NCBI RefSeq assembly: GCF_004766125.1
Contig: NZ_SJSA01000001.1
Coordinates: forward strand, 1,178,001-1,242,000
From: Duncaniella freteri
Lineage (GTDB): Bacteria; Bacteroidota; Bacteroidia; Bacteroidales; Muribaculaceae
Length of the DNA: 64,000 bases
Reading direction: 5' to 3'
The position numbers and the translations under genes were made by a program. Numbering within the stretch: the stretch's first letter is position 1; each line of letters opens with the position of its first letter. Below, piece by piece: positions 16,484 through 24,902 of the stretch. The notes under the pieces are model-generated. The model worked only from the letters and a program-made list of their open reading frames with translations. It was not told the origin of the DNA and searched no databases.

Positions 16484-17281
16484 TTATGCCGGGTCGTAGG
16501 TTGCTTCGGCTGCATTGATCTTTTTATCCTTTGGCGATGCGGATGAGGTGGAGACAGGGACAGGTATTTTTACCCAAAGTGATTCAGGTATGAGTCTCCA
16601 CAGCCCTACCAGCAGGTTCCATCGCCAGTCGATTACCGCTACGCGTTTGCGCCGGAGCAGTGCTTTGAGTATCTTGGGCACGGCATAAGGCATACGCATG
16701 GTCATGGGATATTCCTCATGGGGATTCAAGAGTGGTGTACGCACCCATCCGGGACGTATGTCGGTGAATTTCACATCCGCTCCATCTATTGTGGCGAGCT
16801 GGTTGAGGGCACGCAGATATGTCTGCTGGAAACGTTTTGTCGATGAGTATGATGCGAGTCTGCCTATGCCGTTGGTTCCTGCCACGGATGTTATCGCGGC
16901 TATCTGACCGCTGCTTCCGGTGTCCCGGAAATACCTGTAGGCTGTCGCTGTCATCCTCACGAATCCTGTCACATTGGTTTCCAGTGTGGATAGTTCGTCA
17001 TGAAGATTGAGTGCGGAATTCTCGTATCCGATCCCTGCCACGTGGAAATATACGTCCATTCCGTCCATCTTACTGATGAGTTTGAGAAGATCCTTGGGTG
17101 CTCCGGATTTTGTCACGTCTATATGAGCTGTGACTACATTGTCGGGGTAGCGTACCTTAAGGTCGTTGAGCACATCATCTTTGCGTCCGGCGGCCCCGAC
17201 GAGCCAGCCCATTTCGGCAAGCCTCTCCGCCACTCGGAGTCCTAATCCGGATGTGGCTCCCATGATTATGATTCTGTTCAT
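16484..17281 (-). CDS. Short-chain dehydrogenase/reductase (265 aa)
   Basis: A Rossmann-fold NAD(P)-dependent oxidoreductase. The cofactor loop is GATSGLG (8-14), the Asp/Arg pocket AGRKDD follows, the HVAGIG and ITSVAGTNG segments carry the structural Asn-equivalent and catalytic Ser, and YSSTK supplies the catalytic Tyr and Lys. The start at 17281 puts the first strand (MNRIIIMGATSG) at the N-terminus as usual; nine extra upstream codons look non-coding. A hydrophobic C-terminal segment (about residues 225-245) may associate with membrane. The substrate cannot be told. Confidence 0.88.
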   Translation of the reverse strand: MNRIIIMGATSGLGLRVAERLAEMGWLVGAAGRKDDVLNDLKVRYPDNVVTAHIDVTKSGAPKDLLKLISKMDGMDVYFHVAGIGYENSALNLHDELSTLETNVTGFVRMTATAYRYFRDTGSSGQIAAITSVAGTNGIGRLASYSSTKRFQQTYLRALNQLATIDGADVKFTDIRPGWVRTPLLNPHEEYPMTMRMPYAVPKILKALLRRKRVAVIDWRWNLLVGLWRLIPESLWVKIPVPVSTSSASPKDKKINAAEATYDPA

Positions 17282-17663
17282 ATGTGTTGTTGTTTTGTCG
17301 TGAGTCAAATTGTCATGTACATGTGAATATTAAACAATCATAACAGCAGGAATGCCTCAGGTGATTTTAAAAATTTCTATATTTTTATCAGCATTTTAGA
17401 TAATTGCTATATTTAAGATTAATAAAGATATAGGTTGTGAATCAATTATTATATGCATGCTTTGATAATCAATGTGGTAGAGGCATGTTTTGTGGAAATA
17501 TCTATTATTAATAAATGCTAATTTTTAAAAATACTTAATTTATGGTTAAAATATTGTAATAAATAAAGATGGGTGATTTTTTTTATATTACTTTTGAAAG
17601 CCTTGTTGCAAATAGTAACTAAAAAGAGTGATAAATTTATAATTAACCAAATAATGTTAGTGC
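17282..17663. other. AT-rich intergenic region before the first SusC
   Basis: No gene or clear repeat was found in these 382 bases. A -7-like box TACTTTTG stands at 17589-17596 on the plus strand, about 70 bp before the SusC start, but no TTG is at the correct distance upstream of it. It separates the divergent dehydrogenase and SusC genes, so it must hold both promoters. Confidence 0.4.
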
Positions 17664-20600
17664 ATGAAACAGTGTAATGCAATACTACATCTGTTCTGCG
17701 CACTCGTGATGTCAATGCCGATTTTAGGCACACAGGATATCTATGCGCAGAGCAGCACCCAGCAAGCTTCAGGAAGGCTTATAATGGGACAAGTATTAGA
17801 TGATGAAGGGGAGCCGCTCCCAGGAGCTACAGTCCGCATCAAAGGGTCCAAAGGTATAGGTTCTGCAACTACTACGGCCGGAAACGGTACATTCTCCCTC
17901 AATTATCAGGGTGACAGCTCTGCTCCCACTCTTTCCGTATCTTATATAGGTATGGTGACCAAGGATGTCAAGGTTGATTTTAAAAAGACCATGAAGATTA
18001 CTCTTGAGTCGGATGCGCTCAAGCTATCAGAGGTCACAGTAGTTGACGACGGTTATAACCGTCTCCCACGTCGTGACATGGTGGGAGCCTACACCACCAT
18101 CAAGGCTGAGGATGTCATCATCCCCGGCTATCAGTCCATCGATCAGATGCTTCAGGGACGAGTGGCAGGTATGATCGTATCAAACAATTCCGCACGTGTC
18201 GGTTCAATGCCCAACATCAAGATCCGTGGTACATCCACCATTCTCGGAAACACCAGCCCATTATGGGTGGTGGACGGTGTGATACAGCCCGATCCCATTG
18301 AGATAAGTGCATCCGAGGCTCTGACCGATGATATGGCGACACTTATCGGCAACCAGGTGTCATGGCTTAATCCTCTTGATATCGAGACCATTACTGTCCT
18401 TAAGGATGCTTCTGCGACAGCTATTTACGGATCAAAGGCATCCAACGGTGTGATTGTCATAACCACCAAGAAGGGCTCGTCGGAACGTGTTGCAGTGCGC
18501 TACTCAGGGAGTGTCTCAATACGTGAGCGTTCAAGTTATGATAAATACGACAAGATGAACTCGCTTGAGCGCATACAGTTCAGCAAGGAAGCTTACGATG
18601 CCGGTGCCCGCTATGCAACAGCTCCTGTCCCGCAGATATATTCTTATGAAGGACTTATGGCTATGTTCAATGACCGTCTGATAACTGCTGACCAGTTTGC
18701 CTACCATATGCAGCGTCTTGAGACAGTCAATACCGACTGGCTTGATCTGCTCACACGCACATCGGTGTCAAACAACCATAACCTCAGTATTTCGGGCGGA
18801 ACATCCAAGGTCACTTACAATGCGTCGTTCGGTTATTCCAATGACAAAGGTGTCGAGATCGGCAATGACCAGGACCAGATCACATCACGCCTTAATGTGG
18901 GTATCGACTTCAGCAAGCGTCTGCGTGTCGACGTAAATATGAACGGTTCGGTGCGTAATTCCGACGGTTATGCCGGCGGAGCCAATCCTCAGAGTTACGC
19001 TCTTAACACAAGCCGCGCTCTGCCTGCTTACAACGAGGATGGCACTCTTGCTTATTACCAGAACACTTATTCATATCCCTATGGTGTAGACAAGCAGCGT
19101 CTTTATGGCTATAACATATTAAACGAGCTTGCCAACACTTATTCCAATAATCAGAATAAGACCTTCTCGACATCGGTAAACGCAAGCTACAAGATTTTGG
19201 AGGTCCTGTCATATCAGTTCGTGGGCAGTATCAACCAGTCAACCAATAACACTGAGTCATATATAGGAGAAAACGCCTCTTATATAGAAAAGAATTTCCG
19301 TGGCTATCCTGCGGGCACAGAAGAGTATGGCTCTACCAAATACAAGGAAGCACTCCTGCCTCGTGGCGGCCAGCTCTCCACCACAAGCTCTACAAGTACG
19401 AGCTATTCGATGACCCATAAGCTACAGTACTCACAGGTGTTTGATCAGAAACACCGTCTGAACGGTCTTGCAGGATTCGAGATGCGTTCCGTCAAGAACA
19501 AGAGCAACACCAACACTGTATGGGGTTACATACCCGAGCGCGGTCAGACTATTATTATGCCTCCACCTCCCGGACAGCTTGTAGGCGGCTCTATGCCTGA
19601 ATGGGGTATCATGGACAGCTATCTGCGTGCCGGAAGCGGTTGGAATTCTTACGAGCGTACCGACAATTATCTGTCATTGTTCAGTGTGCTTGCCTACTCA
19701 TACGACAATCGCTATGTGCTTAATGCCAATTTCCGTTGGGATGCCTCCAACCGTTTCGGTCAGGACACCAACAACAGGTTCAATCCCACTTACTCGTTCG
19801 GTTTCTCATGGCGTATAGCACAGGAGAATTTCATCAAGGAAAACCTGTGGTGGCTCAATCAGCTCAACCTGCGTACCACTTACGGTATACAGGGTAATGT
19901 GGTGAATTCGGTAAGCCCGGAACTGCTGGCTTCTTACGGTGGCTACACGCACTTTTACAATCAGTTTGTATCCACCATCTCTTCGCTTCCCAATCCTTAC
20001 CTGAAATGGGAGAGCACCAAGAGCTGGAACTTCGGTCTTGATCTCCAGTTGTTCAGCAAAGTGACGATGAACCTTGAATATTACACTCGCTCGTCAAATG
20101 CGTTGACCAGCCAAAAAATATCCGAGGAATATGGTAGAGGAAGTATGAATCTTAATGGCGGATTGATTCATAATCATGGAGTTGAGATGACGGTCAACTA
20201 TACTCCGATCTCCAATAAGGATTTTGCTTGGACAATCGGTTTCAATATGTCAAAGAACTGGAACCGTTCCGAGACTCCTGAGAATATATTGAGAGCCAAT
20301 AAGCCTACCACTCAGGAGTATCTTGCAGGTGGCAAACCTCTTAAAGAGGGTTATCCACTGTCAGGATTCTGGTCCTATTCGTTTGCCGGTCTTAGCTCGG
20401 AGGGTTATCCCACGTTCAATATGCTTGATTTCGAAGGTCCTGTCAATGTGGATCTTGATCCCACTACATTCCTTGTATACTCAGGAGAGAGGGATGCATA
20501 CTTTACCGGAGGATTCAATACCCGTCTACGCTATAAGGGCATCTCCTTGTCCACATCGTTCTCGGCTTTGCTTGGCGGACACAAGCGTCTTCCCAACCCA

Positions 20601-21035
20601 TATTCAAGTTTTGATACCGACGGACGTCTCCCTTCTCCTTACGACAACCTTTCAAAGACTCTTAATGACCGCTGGAAGCAGCCAGGTGATGAATATCACA
20701 CTAACATTCCTGCATTATGGACTGTGTCGGAACCCGGACGCCAGCCCAAGATACAATTGCCTAATAGCGATATAATGCAGAACATATACTCATTGTGGGC
20801 AAGTTCGGATGTTCGTGTCGTTGACAGCTCATTCCTGCGTTGCAATAATATAAGCCTATCCTACTATCTCCCCACTGCATGGTGCAACAAATTCGGTGCA
20901 CAGAGCCTGAGTGTTTCGGCAAATGTCAGCAATCTCTTTGTTATCGCCGACAGTAAGTGGAATGGCTATGACCCGGAGCTTGGTTCAAGCAGAATGCCCC
21001 ACATGTATTCGTTCGGTCTGAACGTTAGTTTCTAA
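17664..21035 (+). CDS. SusC-type TonB-dependent outer-membrane transporter (1123 aa)
   Basis: This barrel imports nutrients bound by its SusD partner using TonB energy. After a signal peptide ending near YAQS comes a carboxypeptidase-regulatory-like domain (about 40-115, GQVLDDEGEPLPGATVRIKG), the plug domain (about 135-250, with SIDQMLQGRVAGM, IRGTSTILGNTSPLWVVDG and ASATAIYGSKASNGVIVITTKKG), and a long barrel closing in FGLNVSF. There is no STN domain, so it is not expected to signal to an anti-sigma factor, in contrast to the SusC at 53273-56743. It heads a SusC-SusD-lipoprotein-thioredoxin series. The imported molecule is unknown. Confidence 0.95.
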   Translation: MKQCNAILHLFCALVMSMPILGTQDIYAQSSTQQASGRLIMGQVLDDEGEPLPGATVRIKGSKGIGSATTTAGNGTFSLNYQGDSSAPTLSVSYIGMVTKDVKVDFKKTMKITLESDALKLSEVTVVDDGYNRLPRRDMVGAYTTIKAEDVIIPGYQSIDQMLQGRVAGMIVSNNSARVGSMPNIKIRGTSTILGNTSPLWVVDGVIQPDPIEISASEALTDDMATLIGNQVSWLNPLDIETITVLKDASATAIYGSKASNGVIVITTKKGSSERVAVRYSGSVSIRERSSYDKYDKMNSLERIQFSKEAYDAGARYATAPVPQIYSYEGLMAMFNDRLITADQFAYHMQRLETVNTDWLDLLTRTSVSNNHNLSISGGTSKVTYNASFGYSNDKGVEIGNDQDQITSRLNVGIDFSKRLRVDVNMNGSVRNSDGYAGGANPQSYALNTSRALPAYNEDGTLAYYQNTYSYPYGVDKQRLYGYNILNELANTYSNNQNKTFSTSVNASYKILEVLSYQFVGSINQSTNNTESYIGENASYIEKNFRGYPAGTEEYGSTKYKEALLPRGGQLSTTSSTSTSYSMTHKLQYSQVFDQKHRLNGLAGFEMRSVKNKSNTNTVWGYIPERGQTIIMPPPPGQLVGGSMPEWGIMDSYLRAGSGWNSYERTDNYLSLFSVLAYSYDNRYVLNANFRWDASNRFGQDTNNRFNPTYSFGFSWRIAQENFIKENLWWLNQLNLRTTYGIQGNVVNSVSPELLASYGGYTHFYNQFVSTISSLPNPYLKWESTKSWNFGLDLQLFSKVTMNLEYYTRSSNALTSQKISEEYGRGSMNLNGGLIHNHGVEMTVNYTPISNKDFAWTIGFNMSKNWNRSETPENILRANKPTTQEYLAGGKPLKEGYPLSGFWSYSFAGLSSEGYPTFNMLDFEGPVNVDLDPTTFLVYSGERDAYFTGGFNTRLRYKGISLSTSFSALLGGHKRLPNPYSSFDTDGRLPSPYDNLSKTLNDRWKQPGDEYHTNIPALWTVSEPGRQPKIQLPNSDIMQNIYSLWASSDVRVVDSSFLRCNNISLSYYLPTAWCNKFGAQSLSVSANVSNLFVIADSKWNGYDPELGSSRMPHMYSFGLNVSF

Positions 21036-21062
21036 TCCATCATAACATTATTGAATATAATT

Positions 21063-22625
21063 ATGAAAACATATATAAAGTATTTGGCAGTCGGGATGAT
21101 GGCGGCGGCGATAAGCTCCTGCGGAGATTTCCTTGACCCCAAAGCCACGAGCGAATATGTCCCTAAGGATGCGGAATCGCTCAACGAACTGTTGCTCGGA
21201 CAGGCATATCCGCGTAAGGATATCGCAAATACATTGGATGGATTTCTCCATCTGATGGACGATGACATTGCGTTTGCGCCATATCAGACTTATGATAATT
21301 ATTTTGAGAATAAGTTGTCAGCCATGCAGATTGTCTTTACGTGGCAACCTAACATGTGGGACCAGCTTTACGTCATTTATCCTTCCCACAATGTCAACCA
21401 GTACAAGGCATATTATTCTCTGATCCTCGGTTGTAATGCTATTCTTGACTACATAGGTCAGGCCAACGACTCTCAGGAAGAAATAAATAATATACTTGCT
21501 CAGGCTCATGCCCTGCGCGGTTACTATTATTTTCAGCTGGTCAACATATTCGGCAAACCCTACAACTCACCGGGTGGTCCTGAGTCTCTTGGTGTACCCT
21601 TGAAATTGACTTCCAATATCGAAGAAGCTGGTATACGCCGCAACACAGTCGGAGATGTGTATGATCAGGTTTTGTCGGATCTTAAAGCTGCTGAGGAACT
21701 TTATGAGTCTCTCCCTGCGGACATGCAGTGGAAGTCGAATTTCCGCACCAGTCTCCCTATGGTTCAGCTCGTGCTCTCACGTGTATATCTTTATATGGAG
21801 AACTGGGCAAAGGCTGCTTTATATGCCGAGAAGGTCATGAATAACAGTAATTTCAAGTTCATCAATGTGAATGACGTGCCTCGAATGAATCCCAATGCAC
21901 AGTCACGAATCTATTACATGAATTACCAGAGCTATAATTCGTCGCCGGAGGTGATTATGCCCTTTGGAAATACAGCGGATGTCGCTTTCTGGCTTTTCGA
22001 TACTCCTAAAAACGGAACACCTTGTTTCATAGCATCCCAGGATCTTTTGGATTCCTATGAGGATACCGACCTTCGTAAAGATTTTTATATCGCTACCACC
22101 AAACAGCAGGATAACTATCCCCGAAACTGGCAGACTCTTCCTTTGGGCAAGATCAGCCTTAACAGCCAGAACAATAATCTCGGTTCAGGAAGTGATAACT
22201 TCGGTAGAAGTTTCCGTCTGTCGGAGGCTTATCTCAACTATGCAGAGGCTAAGATTGAGCTTAACGAAGATATCTCCGGTGTCTTTGCCAAGGTGGATCT
22301 GATGCGTAAAAACCGTTTCAAGCCGGAGGATTTTAAGCCTACTCCATCGATGTCACAGGATGCAGCGCGTGAGTTCATACGTGCAGAACGTCGCCGTGAG
22401 CTTTGCTACGAGGGTCACCGGTGGTTCGACATCCGCCGTTGGGGTATGCCTGAAATCAAGCACGTATGGCACGTGGATGGGGAGACTGATGTTGAGTACA
22501 CACTCAAGGCAGGCGACAATGCCTACACACTCCCTATCCCGCGAACTTCTATAGAGCTCAACCCCGATCTTGAGCAGAATCCTATGGATTCTGGCTCACG
22601 TCCCGGCGTAAATATCAATAAATAA
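21063..22625 (+). CDS. RagB/SusD-family surface lipoprotein (520 aa)
   Basis: The substrate-binding lid of the SusC barrel. The start is the ATG at 21063, giving a lipoprotein signal with lipobox ISSC (Cys20); an in-frame TTG 12 bp upstream adds nothing. The GDFLDPKATSEYVPKDAESLNELL opening, the TPR-like ALRGYYYFQLVNIFGKPY block with GVPL, and the C-terminal REFIRAERRRELCYEGHRWFDIRRWG are SusD signatures. The end at 22625 is 21 bp before the next lipoprotein gene. Ligand residues cannot be inferred. Confidence 0.95.
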   Translation: MKTYIKYLAVGMMAAAISSCGDFLDPKATSEYVPKDAESLNELLLGQAYPRKDIANTLDGFLHLMDDDIAFAPYQTYDNYFENKLSAMQIVFTWQPNMWDQLYVIYPSHNVNQYKAYYSLILGCNAILDYIGQANDSQEEINNILAQAHALRGYYYFQLVNIFGKPYNSPGGPESLGVPLKLTSNIEEAGIRRNTVGDVYDQVLSDLKAAEELYESLPADMQWKSNFRTSLPMVQLVLSRVYLYMENWAKAALYAEKVMNNSNFKFINVNDVPRMNPNAQSRIYYMNYQSYNSSPEVIMPFGNTADVAFWLFDTPKNGTPCFIASQDLLDSYEDTDLRKDFYIATTKQQDNYPRNWQTLPLGKISLNSQNNNLGSGSDNFGRSFRLSEAYLNYAEAKIELNEDISGVFAKVDLMRKNRFKPEDFKPTPSMSQDAAREFIRAERRRELCYEGHRWFDIRRWGMPEIKHVWHVDGETDVEYTLKAGDNAYTLPIPRTSIELNPDLEQNPMDSGSRPGVNINK

Positions 22626-22646
22626 ATTGAATAAATAACGACAGTC

Positions 22647-23885
22647 ATGAAAAGGACTATTCTTTATACAACACTTGGCTTACTTTCATTGACAGCCTGC
22701 AACAGTGATGAAGAAGCCCTCGATCCTACCGGTAACTATTCGGTGCTTCGTTTCGAGTTTCCTCAGGGCGATAATGATTTTGACCATGAAATCAAGAGCA
22801 TATATGATGATTATGGTATATTCATAATATATAAAGATATTACCTCAGCCGATCTAAATCGTAGATGGACATCGTTGGGAACCGATAAACTTCAGGACTA
22901 CGTTCCGGTAAAGGAGGCTGACATCCCCTTCTATGTTGACTTCTTACGCAATCATGTGTTTAATTATCTAACCAATGATCTTGCAAAAAGAGCTTTCCCT
23001 GTGAAAATGTATATTTGCGAGCAGCTTGGTGACTATGATAAGATTCCTTCCGACTTGAGTGGAACAGGTATTGGAACAGGACGACCAAGTACTGAGACCG
23101 GCGGCGGCACCGGCGGCACCGGCACCGGCGGCACCGGCACCGGCGGCACCGGCACCGGCGGCACCGGCACCGGCGGCACTGGCACCGGCGGCACTGGCAC
23201 TGGCACTGGCACCGGCACCGGCACCGGCACTGGCACTGGCACCGGCACCGGCACCGGCACTGGCACCGGCACTGGCACTGGCACCGGCACCGGCACCGGC
23301 ACTGGCACCGGCACTGGCACCGGCACCGGCACCGGTAATAAAATCAATCAGATTCTGACTCTTAATAACAGTTCGAGACTGTTCGATTATTGGGCAGTAA
23401 GCTTTTCTCGTGATGGCATCGATAAGAAAGATAAGGATGAGATGCGTCTCGCCCGTATACGTTTCATCTATCTTACCATTAAAGAAGCATATATGGCAGG
23501 TACTATTGTCGATACTCCGGAGGCATTAAGTTTGCTTAATTTCGAAAAGCCATATCTGGATAGAGATCAGGAAAAGCAGCCTGGTGCTCTTGACAATCCT
23601 GATCACCGTCTTAACAGAGGTTTCCCATATCGTCTGTATGAAAGCGATTTCAAAGAGACAACAAGTTATGAGGTTGGTGTCGCGTATATGAACCTTAAGG
23701 AGCCTATCACCTATAACTACTTCCTGAATTATATACGTGTGGCACTTTATTACAGCCGTGACGAGCTTGTAAAGAAATATGAGAAGCATCCCCGCATCAT
23801 TGCAGTATATGACGCTATAGTATCGGATATGAAGAATACTTACGGTATTGATATTGTAGGTATTAACAAGGGTCCGCAGATGTAG
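22647..23885 (+). CDS. Surface lipoprotein, degenerate Mx1-type metallohydrolase-like, with Gly-Thr repeat (412 aa)
   Basis: Lipobox LTAC (Cys18) followed by NSDEE, an acidic surface-export signal. The part before residue 140 and the part after 231 resemble the zinc metallohydrolase lipoproteins (Mx1-like) that sit beside SusCD pairs: RLARIRFIYLTIKEAYMAG falls where the HExxH helix is expected, then GFPYRLYESDFKETTSYEVG and KYEKHPRIIAVYDAIVSDMK before a YGIDI end. No HExxH occurs anywhere, so it is probably not a peptidase; a binding role is inferred. Residues 152-230 are a pure Gly/Thr stretch splitting the two halves. The family link is by eye and moderate. Confidence 0.6.
   Translation: MKRTILYTTLGLLSLTACNSDEEALDPTGNYSVLRFEFPQGDNDFDHEIKSIYDDYGIFIIYKDITSADLNRRWTSLGTDKLQDYVPVKEADIPFYVDFLRNHVFNYLTNDLAKRAFPVKMYICEQLGDYDKIPSDLSGTGIGTGRPSTETGGGTGGTGTGGTGTGGTGTGGTGTGGTGTGGTGTGTGTGTGTGTGTGTGTGTGTGTGTGTGTGTGTGTGTGTGTGTGTGNKINQILTLNNSSRLFDYWAVSFSRDGIDKKDKDEMRLARIRFIYLTIKEAYMAGTIVDTPEALSLLNFEKPYLDRDQEKQPGALDNPDHRLNRGFPYRLYESDFKETTSYEVGVAYMNLKEPITYNYFLNYIRVALYYSRDELVKKYEKHPRIIAVYDAIVSDMKNTYGIDIVGINKGPQM
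23100..23336 (+). repeat. In-frame GGCACC minisatellite coding Gly-Thr
   Basis: About 237 bp made first of 15-bp units (GGCGGCACCGGCACC, coding GGTGT), then of 6-bp units GGCACC/GGCACT (coding GT). The unit lengths are multiples of three, so slippage changes protein length without a frameshift. All frames stay open here, giving spurious Pro-Val and Ala-Pro frames. GC content is far above the flanks. Confidence 0.95.
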
Positions 23886-23906
23886 GATAAACTTTTTTAC
23901 ATAAAT

Positions 23907-23959
23907 TTTAAGACCATAGAACCATAAGTATATTCAGCTAATAGTTCTATGGTCTTAAA
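23907..23959. repeat. Hairpin, copy 2 of the dispersed inverted repeat
   Basis: TTTAAGACCATAGAAC (23907-23922) pairs perfectly with 23944-23959 (16 bp, 21-nt loop). The core AAGACCATAGAACCA is the same as in the hairpin at 1911-1962. It lies 21 bp after the lipoprotein stop and 62 bp before the thioredoxin-like gene, so it may end or attenuate the SusCD transcript. Confidence 0.7.
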
Positions 23960-24021
23960 TATCTTGGTTAAAGTCTACGTTATTATAGATAGATAAGTAT
24001 AATCTCTTATAAATAGATTCT

Positions 24022-24816
24022 ATGTATAAATTTATTTCAACCTTGTTGCTCCTTTTTTCTTTATCAGGTGTACAGGCTGAAGGTATACAGTTCCGTGATA
24101 TGTCACTTCCTGAGGCTCAGGTTGCTGCCGGGAAGGAGGGAAAATTGGTGTTTGTTGACTGCTACACACCATCCTGCGGTCCTTGTAAATTTATGGCACG
24201 ACACATCTTCCCTATGGACTCGTGCGGAGAGTATATGAATCCGCGGTTTGTGAGCGTCATGAAGGACCTTGAGGCGGAAGGCAACACATATATTGCCAAG
24301 AAATACAATGTACGCATCTATCCCACATTCCTTATCCTGCGCACTGACGGCTCTCTCTATGCTAAGCTTGAGGGCGGAGCTGTGAAGTATGCCGGGAAGT
24401 TTCTGAATCGTGTCGACGGTGCTCTTGCTCTCGGTGAGATGGAGGAGCGTTATACGGCAGGTGATCGTGGAGTGGATTTGCTTACGGCTTATGTCGATGC
24501 TCTCATGCATCCGGCTCCTATGAAAGCCCGAAGTATAATCAATGACTATGTAGTGACCCTGTCGGTCGACGATATGGCTTGTGATGCAAATCTTGAGCTG
24601 ATTAAGCGTCTTGGCGACGCTGAGTGCGATGGTTATATCCACATGGTTGACAATCGTGCCGGAGTTGCATCCAAGATAGGTAAGAAGCGTTTCGGATCGG
24701 TGCTCGATGCCATATATGTATCATATAGCCGCAGGCTGAAAATGATGGGCAGGTCACCTTCTGAAAAGGCTGTGGCTCTTCGTGAGCAGCTCCGGTCGGA
24801 GGGATACATCGACTGA
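24022..24816 (+). CDS. Secreted thioredoxin-fold protein (264 aa)
   Basis: A signal peptide (about residues 1-19, ending VQAEG) leads a thioredoxin domain: KLVFVDCYTPSCGPCKFMARHIFP carries the redox motif CGPC with an extra nearby Cys, and VRIYPTFLILRTDG holds the cis-Pro. About 120 helical residues follow, which I do not recognise. It probably works in the periplasm on disulfides. It follows the SusC-SusD-lipoprotein genes in the same direction, and the second SusCD locus also has a secreted CGPC protein (50524-51690), which suggests a functional tie to import. Confidence 0.85.
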   Translation: MYKFISTLLLLFSLSGVQAEGIQFRDMSLPEAQVAAGKEGKLVFVDCYTPSCGPCKFMARHIFPMDSCGEYMNPRFVSVMKDLEAEGNTYIAKKYNVRIYPTFLILRTDGSLYAKLEGGAVKYAGKFLNRVDGALALGEMEERYTAGDRGVDLLTAYVDALMHPAPMKARSIINDYVVTLSVDDMACDANLELIKRLGDAECDGYIHMVDNRAGVASKIGKKRFGSVLDAIYVSYSRRLKMMGRSPSEKAVALREQLRSEGYID

Positions 24817-24844
24817 TTGTCTGATCTGATATCCGCATAATATA

Positions 24845-24880
24845 CATAGGCGCATCATCCCGCGGGGTGATGCGCCTATG
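24845..24880. terminator. GC-rich hairpin between convergent thioredoxin-like gene and fucP
   Basis: CATAGGCGCATCATCCC pairs with its complement over 17 positions with one wobble, the outer ends being 24845 and 24880. It lies 28 bp after the thioredoxin-like stop and 22 bp after the fucP stop, so it probably ends both transcripts. Confidence 0.75.
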
Positions 24881-24902
24881 TTCTGTCTTTGTCGACCGGA
24901 TA

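Noticed and set aside
23100..23336. CRISPR-like array
   Set aside because: Units are 6 and 15 bp, with no spacers, inside a gene.
23033..23358. Frames coding Pro-Val and Ala-Pro repeats on both strands
   Set aside because: They are shadows of the GGCACC repeat, which is open in all frames; the lipoprotein frame has signal peptide and flanking fold.
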